Shown here one piece after another: positions 11,673-15,532 of a DNA stretch of 15,532 nucleotides. Within the stretch, counting starts at the first letter, position 1, and each line of letters starts with the position of its first letter. Below the pieces are notes generated by a model. The model did not search any database. It was given only the letters and a program-made list of their open reading frames with translations, and was not told the origin of the DNA. The stretch is from CAZPNX01 sp964588285 (lineage in GTDB: Bacteria; Edwardsbacteria; AC1; EtOH8): positions 1 through 15,532 of the forward strand of contig CAZPNX010000039.1 of the NCBI GenBank assembly GCA_964588285.1, given 5' to 3'. The position numbers and the translations under genes were made by a program.

Positions 11673-11678
11673 CTCCTT
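11673..11678 (-). promoter_or_regulatory. Ribosome-binding site that sets the rpoB start
   Basis: AAGGAG on the minus strand lies 6 nt before the TTG at 11664-11666. Spacing and sequence are near ideal, and no similar site precedes the upstream in-frame TTG at 11762. Confidence 0.85.
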
Positions 11679-11760
11679 GCTCTGAATTTTCGGACCGGGC
11701 ACCGGGGCCGATGGCCGGAAAGGTGATGAAGAGTTTTTTAAACTTTGAAGGGGCCTGGGC

Positions 11761-11828
11761 AAAAAGCAGCGTTTGATGAGGCAGGATCCGCCGCCGGCTC
11801 CACATCCGACGGCGGCCCCATCAAACGC
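11761..11828 (-). promoter_or_regulatory. Attenuator-like hairpin in the rplL-rpoB spacer
   Basis: In transcript sense, GCGTTTGATGGGGC (11815-11828) pairs with GCCTCATCAAACGC (11769-11782) over 14 positions with one G-U pair. A further GC-rich inner stem (CGCCG / CGGCG) may form inside. After TGC comes a run of five T (11761-11765). This has the form of an intrinsic terminator placed between stalk-protein and polymerase genes. In E. coli the same spacer holds a partial terminator and an RNase III cut site that lower rpoBC expression relative to rplJL. A similar role here is inference. Confidence 0.75.
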
Positions 11829-11864
11829 CAGGGATTCCGGGTCTGCCCTTGGTTCCTTCTTCGG

Positions 11865-11877
11865 CCGGGGCGCCCGG
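11865..11877 (-). other. Small GC hairpin after rplL
   Basis: CCGGG and CCCGG form a perfect 5-bp stem with a 3-nt loop, starting 14 nt downstream of the rplL stop codon. It has no U-run. It may act with the larger downstream hairpin as part of a structured rplL-rpoB spacer. Confidence 0.35.
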
Positions 11878-11891
11878 AGAACTATGCGGCG

Positions 11892-12269
11892 CTACTTGAG
11901 CTCGATGACGGCTCCGGCCGACTCCAAGGTGGTTTTGATCTTGTTGGCCTCCTCCTTGGTAACGCCCTCCTTGACAGGCTTGGGGGCGCCCTCGACCAGA
12001 TCCTTGGCCTCCTTCAGGCCCAGGTTGGTGATGGCCCTGACCTCCTTGATGACCTGGATCTTCTTTTCACCGCCCGAAACCAGAATGACATCGAACGAGG
12101 TTTTCTCCTCGGCCGGAGCCGCCGCTGCCACCGGGGCTCCCGCGGCCGCGGCCACCGGCGCCGCCGCCTTCACCCCGAACTTCTCCTCCAGGGACTTGAC
12201 CAAGTCGGCCAGTTCCAGGACGGTCATGGACTCGATGGCCTCCATCACTATCTGCTTCTTGTCGGACAT
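11892..12269 (-). CDS. rplL: 50S ribosomal protein L7/L12
   Basis: The 125-residue acidic stalk protein recruits translational GTPases (IF2, EF-Tu, EF-G) to the ribosome. The N-terminal helical dimerisation part (about 1-33) is followed by an Ala/Pro-rich hinge (about 34-53) and the C-terminal domain, with EKTSFDVILVSGGEKKIQVIK and the GLKEAKDLVEGAP helix that contacts the GTPases. Length is within the usual 120-130. The ATG at 12267-12269 follows an AAAGGAG site. It lies 40 nt after rplJ, whose product anchors L12 dimers on the ribosome. TAG ends it, and the structured 225-nt spacer to rpoB follows. Confidence 0.98.
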   Translation of the reverse strand: MSDKKQIVMEAIESMTVLELADLVKSLEEKFGVKAAAPVAAAAGAPVAAAAPAEEKTSFDVILVSGGEKKIQVIKEVRAITNLGLKEAKDLVEGAPKPVKEGVTKEEANKIKTTLESAGAVIELK

Positions 12270-12309
12270 TTGCTCTCTCCTTTATTTTTTCTTTTATTTT
12301 CGTTTTAGG

Positions 12310-12831
12310 TTACTTGCTTTCCTTCTGCTTGGCCACCGCATCCAGCGTCCCCACCAGCTTCTGCAGTATCCCGCCCAAGGCGCCGACGAAACCGGAGATG
12401 GGCGCCTGGAGCCCGGCCAGCACCTGGGACAGCAGCACCTCTCGGGTGGGCAGCAGGGCCAGCTGCTTGATCTCCTTGGGATTGAAGACCTTGCCCTCGA
12501 ACATGCCCGCTTTGACTTTCAGCTTCTCGTTGTCCTTGGAGAAGTCGGTCAGGATTTTAGCAGGGATGATGGGGTCCTTGACCCCAAAGGCCAGCCCGGT
12601 GGGGCCGGTCAGGTAATCCAACAACATGTCGTATCCGGCGTTCTTGGCCGCCATCTGGGCCAGGGTGTTCTTGACCACCCGGTACTCCACCGAGGCCTCC
12701 CGGAGCTTCTTGCGCAGCTCGGTGGCTTTGATGACGTCCAAGCCGGTGAAATCGGTCAGGTAGACCGCTTTGGCCGACTTGAATTTCTCGGTCAGCTCCT
12801 TGACCTTCAGTTCTTTTTCTGGTCTGGCCAT
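12310..12831 (-). CDS. rplJ: 50S ribosomal protein L10
   Basis: The 173-residue product is the stalk base protein. Its N-terminal globular part binds 23S rRNA beside L11, and its C-terminal helix binds L7/L12 dimers. The motif KAVYLTDFTGLDV, the block EYRVVKNTLAQMAAK and the segment YLTGPTGLAFG are typical. The ATG at 12829-12831 has a GAGGAGG site directly upstream. It follows rplA by only 7 nt. In E. coli a long rplJ leader binds L10-L12 for autogenous repression. There is no room for such a leader here unless it lies inside rplA. Confidence 0.97.
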   Translation of the reverse strand: MARPEKELKVKELTEKFKSAKAVYLTDFTGLDVIKATELRKKLREASVEYRVVKNTLAQMAAKNAGYDMLLDYLTGPTGLAFGVKDPIIPAKILTDFSKDNEKLKVKAGMFEGKVFNPKEIKQLALLPTREVLLSQVLAGLQAPISGFVGALGGILQKLVGTLDAVAKQKESK

Positions 12832-12838
12832 ATCCTCC

Positions 12839-13540
12839 TCACTTTCCGGAAGCCGTCAATTCGCTGAGGGCGATCTTGATGCCCGGGCTCATGGTCGACG
12901 ACAAAGTGATGCTCTTGATGTAAGAGCCCTTGGCCGAAGACGGCTTGGCCCGCAACACCTCGGCTATCACCTGGCGGGCGTTCTCCCCCAGTTTTTCGGC
13001 TGGAAACGACTTCTTGCCCACCGGCAGGTGCAGGTTGCCCTGCTTGTCCAGCCGGTACTCGATCTTTCCCGATTTGGAGTCCTTGACTGCCTTGGCCACG
13101 TCGAAGGTGACGGTTCCGGTCTTGGGGTTGGGCATCAGGCCCCTGACTCCCAGGATCTTGCCCAGTTTCCCCACCTGGCTCATGATGTCCGGGGTGGCGA
13201 TGGCCACGTCAAAGTCCACCCAGCCTTCGGAGATCTTCTTGATGAGTTCGTCCGAGCCCACATAGTCGGCCCCGGCCTCCTTGGCCTCGGCCTCCTTCTC
13301 GCCTTTGGCGAAGACCAGCACCCTGACCTTTTTGCCGGTGCCGTGCGGCAGCAACACCGTTCCCCGGATGTTCTGGTCGCTCTTTTTGGGATCCAGCCCG
13401 GTCCTCATCGAAAGCTCGACCGTCTCGTCGAACTTGGCATAGGCTATCTCCTTCAGCAGGCCCACCGCCTCCTGCAGGGTGTAAGCCTTGGCGGGATCCG
13501 CCTTCTTGGCCGCGTTACGGTACTTCTTCCCTTGGCTCAT
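12839..13540 (-). CDS. rplA: 50S ribosomal protein L1
   Basis: The 233-residue product forms the mobile L1 stalk, which helps release deacylated tRNA from the E site. The signature GVRGLMPNPKTGTVT and the block IRGTVLLPHGTGKKVRVLVF are present. The C-terminal SYIKSITLSSTMSPGIKI is also typical. Length matches E. coli L1 (234). The ATG at 13538-13540 is chosen because it follows a GAGGAGGA site and begins MSQGKKYRNAAKK, the usual type of L1 start. The open frame extends 28 codons farther but that part is not L1-like. In many bacteria L1 represses its own operon by binding the mRNA. I could not recognise a binding site. Confidence 0.98.
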   Translation of the reverse strand: MSQGKKYRNAAKKADPAKAYTLQEAVGLLKEIAYAKFDETVELSMRTGLDPKKSDQNIRGTVLLPHGTGKKVRVLVFAKGEKEAEAKEAGADYVGSDELIKKISEGWVDFDVAIATPDIMSQVGKLGKILGVRGLMPNPKTGTVTFDVAKAVKDSKSGKIEYRLDKQGNLHLPVGKKSFPAEKLGENARQVIAEVLRAKPSSAKGSYIKSITLSSTMSPGIKIALSELTASGK

Positions 13541-13698
13541 TGTCCTCCTCTCTGGTCCTATCGGCGCCATCGTGGTCGACACTTTGGATTTAAGGCCTCT
13601 GTTTTTCCCCCTTACACTTAACAATTAAAACTTTACCCTTGGCCCTAATCCCTGGTCTAACGCCGCGCCTCCCAGACGTTTGGTTTACATGGCTTTGT
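13541..13698 (-). other. rplK-rplA spacer
   Basis: This 158-nt non-coding spacer separates two genes that are nearly adjacent in E. coli. Its centre is AT-rich (around 13607-13635). I see no terminator, clear promoter or gene. It could hold an RNA site for L1 autoregulation or a remnant of an AT-rich insertion, but I recognise neither. Confidence 0.45.
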
Positions 13699-14124
13699 CT
13701 ATTTGGTTATCTCGATGCCCATGCTGCGGGCCGTGCCCTTGACCATCCTCTCGGCCGCCTCGATGGATGCCGCATTGAGGTCGGCCATCTTTTTGGTGGC
13801 GATCTCCCTCACCTGGGCCTCGGTCACCTTGCCCACCTTGGTGCGGTTGGGTACGCCCGATCCCTTGGCCAGCCCGGCCGCCTTCTTAAGCAGAACGGCT
13901 GCCGGCGGCGTCTTGGTTACAAAGGTGAATGATCGGTCATGGTAGACGGTGATCACCACCGGGATGATCAGCCCCTCCTGGTTCTGGGTCCTGGCGTTGA
14001 ACTGCTTGCAGAACTCCGGTATGTTCACACCGTGCTGGCCCAGGGCCGGCCCCACCGGCGGTGCCGGGTTGGCCTGGCCGGCCGGTATCTGAAGTTTTAC
14101 GAAAGCGTTGATCTTTTTGGCCAT
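13699..14124 (-). CDS. rplK: 50S ribosomal protein L11
   Basis: The 141-residue product binds 23S rRNA at the GTPase-associated centre and is the target region of thiostrepton-type antibiotics. The N-terminal segment GQANPAPPVGPALGQHGVNI carries the conserved prolines at about 20, 22 and 23. The linker and C-terminal rRNA-binding domain include KTPPAAVLLKKAAG (71-84) and the block KVGKVTEAQVREIA. The length matches E. coli (142). The ATG at 14122-14124 has a moderate ribosome-binding site (GGAAAG). It follows nusG by 40 nt in the conserved nusG-rplK-rplA order. Confidence 0.98.
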   Translation of the reverse strand: MAKKINAFVKLQIPAGQANPAPPVGPALGQHGVNIPEFCKQFNARTQNQEGLIIPVVITVYHDRSFTFVTKTPPAAVLLKKAAGLAKGSGVPNRTKVGKVTEAQVREIATKKMADLNAASIEAAERMVKGTARSMGIEITK

Positions 14125-14164
14125 CTGCCGACTTTCCGATTTTCCGGTTGATTGGTTGAGGTGT

Positions 14165-14695
14165 TCAGATGCTGGTTATCTGGAGAAAGTCCAGTTCCAC
14201 CGGGGTGGTGCGACCGAAGATGGTGACCATCACCTTGACCTTGCCGTGTTCCGGGTCGATGTGCTCGATGACCCCGGTGAAGCTGGCGAACGGCCCGTCG
14301 GTAATTTTAATGGTCTCGCCGGTGCGGTAGGGGATGAGCACCGGGCCCTGCCTCTTGTCCCCCTCCATTCTGGATATCAGTCGGTTGGCCTCGGAGTCCC
14401 GCATCGGCTGGGGCTTGCGCCTGGTCCCCAGAAAGCTGGTGACCCCGGGGGTGGTGGAGACTACGTTCCACACCTCGTCGGTCAGATCCATCTCGACCAT
14501 CAGGTAGCTGGGAAACAGCTGCTTGGAGGAGGTTTTCCGCCTGCCCTTTTTGATCTCGGTCACCTCCTCGGTGGGGATCAGCACCTTGCCTATCTTGTCC
14601 TCCAGCCCCCGGCGGCGGGCGGCCGCCTCCAGCGAATGCTTCACCCTCTGCTCGTGTCCGGCATAGGTGTGGATGACGTACCAGCGCATGGACAT
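14165..14695 (-). CDS. nusG: Transcription termination/antitermination factor NusG
   Basis: The roughly 176-residue factor binds the RNA polymerase clamp to affect pausing, Rho termination and coupling to the ribosome. The N-terminal NGN domain starts MRWYVIHTYAGHEQ and has the LFPSYLMVEMDL block. The C-terminal KOW domain contains GPFASFTGVIEHID followed by KVKVMVTIFGRTTPVELDF. Three starts are possible: GTG at 14701 (overlapping the secE stop by 1 nt), ATG at 14695 and ATG at 14689. I favour 14695 because a GGGG stretch lies 8 nt upstream. The tight junction suggests translational coupling with secE. Confidence 0.96.
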   Translation of the reverse strand: MSMRWYVIHTYAGHEQRVKHSLEAAARRRGLEDKIGKVLIPTEEVTEIKKGRRKTSSKQLFPSYLMVEMDLTDEVWNVVSTTPGVTSFLGTRRKPQPMRDSEANRLISRMEGDKRQGPVLIPYRTGETIKITDGPFASFTGVIEHIDPEHGKVKVMVTIFGRTTPVELDFLQITSI

Positions 14696-14700
14696 GGGCA

Positions 14701-14886
14701 CTACCCCAGCACCAGTCCCACCAGCTTATTCAGCCCCAGGTCCACCAAGCCGATGAAGGCAGCTACGATCAAGGAAACTACGATGACCACCATGGTTGAC
14801 TGGATCAGCTCCTCCCGGCTGGGCCAGCTTACCTTGGTGAACTCTACCTTGACATCTTTGATGAACTGTATCGACTTTTTCAACAT
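14701..14886 (-). CDS. secE: Preprotein translocase subunit SecE
   Basis: The 61-residue inner-membrane protein is part of the SecYEG channel, where it clamps SecY. An amphipathic N-terminal part carries the family signature VEFTKVSWPSREEL (about 14-27), followed by one membrane segment of hydrophobic residues (about 32-55). This is the short single-span form found in most bacteria, unlike the three-span E. coli protein. The ATG at 14884-14886 has a weak AGGG site 8 nt upstream. It lies between tRNA-Trp and nusG, its usual position. Confidence 0.96.
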   Translation of the reverse strand: MLKKSIQFIKDVKVEFTKVSWPSREELIQSTMVVIVVSLIVAAFIGLVDLGLNKLVGLVLG

Positions 14887-15015
14887 CGCCCGACCCTGTT
14901 TTTTTTATTGCTGTCGTCGGTCCGCTTTATCATCTGATTCATCTATGATGGCCGTGAATGGCAGGACAGAAGAAGCGGGAAACCCCAACACCCGGTTTCG
15001 TTTTCCAGATGGAAC

Positions 15016-15089
15016 TGGCAGGAGCGGCAGGAATCGAACCTGCAGTCCCGGTTTTGGAGACCGGTGGTTTACCGTTAACCGACGCTCCT
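15016..15089 (-). tRNA. trnW: tRNA-Trp (anticodon CCA)
   Basis: The minus strand folds as a complete 74-nt cloverleaf. The acceptor stem is AGGAGCG with CGCTCCT, the D stem GGTT with AACC, the anticodon stem CCGGT with ACCGG and the T stem GCAGG with CCTGC around TTCGATT. The anticodon loop CTCCAAA gives anticodon CCA, reading UGG for tryptophan. Discriminator G and the 3' CCA are encoded. A tRNA-Trp between rpmG and secE is a common bacterial arrangement. Confidence 0.97.
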
Positions 15090-15106
15090 GTTCATTGGTG
15101 GGACTG

Positions 15107-15122
15107 TCTGCCGACGGGCAGA
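15107..15122. repeat. Short palindromic hairpin beside the tRNA remnant
   Basis: TCTGCC and GGCAGA form a perfect 6-bp stem with a 4-nt loop. It lies directly at the 3' side of the tRNA-like remnant and 17 nt before tRNA-Trp. It may be a small dispersed palindromic repeat, which needs the rest of the genome to decide. Confidence 0.45.
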
Positions 15123-15160
15123 TGGTAAGACCGGCGCTCTACCATTGGAGCTTCTGACCT
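15123..15160 (-). pseudogene. tRNA-like remnant (D arm and 5' anticodon arm only)
   Basis: On the minus strand GCTCCAATGGTAGAGC (15136-15151) is a typical tRNA D arm with 4-bp stem and GG in the loop. It is followed by GCCGGTCTTACC, which resembles the start of an anticodon arm. No T arm (GGTTCGA) or matching acceptor 3' half follows. Instead the palindrome at 15107-15122 begins. It therefore looks like the 5' half of a decayed or disrupted tRNA gene beside the intact tRNA-Trp. Clusters of tRNA genes next to tuf are common, which fits a lost tRNA. Confidence 0.55.
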
Positions 15161-15176
15161 ATACCTTAATTTTTAG

Positions 15177-15202
15177 AAATTCGAATTTTGCAATTCGAAT
15201 TG
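15177..15202. repeat. Two adjacent 12-nt palindromes centred on TTCGAA
   Basis: AAATTCGAATTT (15177-15188) and CAATTCGAATTG (15191-15202) are both perfect palindromes, separated by 2 nt, just after the rpmG stop codon. Their centres are 14 nt apart. They could be protein-binding sites, alternative hairpins in the transcript, or a small repeat. Confidence 0.6.
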
Positions 15203-15206
15203 GGCT

Positions 15207-15356
15207 TTACCTGGTTTCCTTGTGAGGGGTGTGCTTCTTGCAGAAACGACAATACTTCTTATACTCCACCCGGTCCGGATGCTTACGTTTGTTCTTGGTG
15301 GAGGTATAGTTGCGGTTCTTGCAGACAGTACACGCCAAAGTTATTAAATCGCGCAT
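15207..15356 (-). CDS. rpmG: 50S ribosomal protein L33
   Basis: This 49-residue protein was found by reading the minus strand directly. It starts MRDLITLACTVCKNRNY and ends KKHTPHKETR. L33 sits near the E site of the 50S subunit. Cys9, Cys12, Cys36 and Cys39 form a zinc ribbon, so this is the zinc-containing (C+) form. The ATG at 15354-15356 has GGGA 6 nt upstream. An in-frame ATG two codons earlier (15362) is less well placed. TAA stops it at 15207-15209. The tuf-rpmG-tRNA-Trp-secE order is typical. Confidence 0.95.
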   Translation of the reverse strand: MRDLITLACTVCKNRNYTSTKNKRKHPDRVEYKKYCRFCKKHTPHKETR

Positions 15357-15478
15357 TGCCATTCCCAATTAATGCTGAGCTTTATCGGCCCGCGAAACTT
15401 AAGGAAAGCTAGATTCCATATTCGGGGTTTTCGCCTGCTGGCACCGATGTAGCGGCGGTCTCGCGGAAGATTTAATTC
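15357..15478 (-). other. tuf-rpmG spacer
   Basis: This 122-nt non-coding spacer holds no gene and no hairpin plus U-run terminator that I can see. CCGCGA and TCGCGG (15461-15466 with 15390-15395) could make a long-range stem enclosing most of it. I recognise no known regulatory RNA. rpmG may be co-transcribed with tuf. Confidence 0.4.
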
Positions 15479-15532
15479 CTACTCGATGATCTCGGTGACG
15501 GTGCCGGCGCCCACCGTCCGGCCGCCCTCGCG
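15479..15532 (-). CDS. tuf: Elongation factor Tu, C-terminal fragment (copy 2, cut by window edge)
   Basis: The last 17 codons read REGGRTVGAGTVTEIIE and then TAG (15479-15481). This is the conserved EF-Tu C-terminus in domain 3. It is a second tuf copy, upstream of rpmG, tRNA-Trp and secE, in the position of tufB in E. coli. Only the 3' end is in the window, so it cannot be compared with the copy at the left edge, which shows only its 5' end. Confidence 0.94.
   Translation of the reverse strand, partial: REGGRTVGAGTVTEIIE

Noticed and set aside
13541..13624. A 28-codon N-terminal extension of rplA from a TTG
   Set aside because: Not L1-like and without a ribosome-binding site. The ATG at 13540 has an excellent one.
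15150..15190. Possible promoter (TTCGAA, 16-nt spacer, TATAGG) upstream of tRNA-Trp
   Set aside because: Matches to -35 and -10 consensus are weak and the region is AT-rich, so chance matches are expected.
15188..15412. Plus-strand 74-codon open frame over rpmG
   Set aside because: It is the antisense shadow of rpmG, whose four zinc-binding cysteines are clear on the minus strand.

Overview
The window is a classic bacterial ribosomal-protein / RNA-polymerase locus (the 'rif' and 'str' clusters), with every gene on the minus strand, so transcription runs from the right edge to the left. It is GC-rich in the genes and clearly AT-richer in several spacers. The genes are full length, intact and in a widely conserved order. 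RpoB carries the internal HYTHYGR motif and RpoC has an SI3-type insertion in the trigger loop. Both point to a Gram-negative-type (Gracilicutes) bacterium, plausibly in or near the FCB group or an uncultured candidate phylum. I cannot place it more precisely from sequence alone.

Right part (15532 to 11892): the last 17 codons of one tuf gene, rpmG (L33, zinc-ribbon form), a tRNA-like remnant beside a small palindrome, an intact tRNA-Trp(CCA), then secE, nusG, rplK, rplA, rplJ and rplL. These make the protein-export subunit SecE, the transcription factor NusG and the L11/L1 and L10/L12 parts of the 50S stalks.

Middle part (11891 to 3794): a 225-nt spacer with a strong hairpin and U-run that looks like the rplL-rpoB attenuator, then rpoB and rpoC. 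The most likely rpoB start is a TTG at 11666 with a textbook ribosome-binding site, not the farther open frame. rpoC follows rpoB by 4 nt.

Left part (3793 to 1): a roughly 500-nt AT-rich non-coding gap holds a clear intrinsic terminator and then a near-perfect sigma70-type promoter (TTGACT, 17-nt spacer, TATAAT) with an A/T-rich upstream stretch. This promoter drives rpsL (S12), rpsG (S7), fusA (EF-G) and a second tuf gene, whose first 17 codons are at the left edge. The window therefore runs from one tuf copy to another.

The genes work together as the core of transcription and translation. I found no phage, transposon, CRISPR, toxin-antitoxin or defence genes and no unknown protein-coding gene. 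What is worth a second look lies in the spacers: the rplL-rpoB hairpin, the tRNA remnant with its palindrome, the paired TTCGAA palindromes, the AT-rich repeats between rpsL and rpsG, and start-codon choices.
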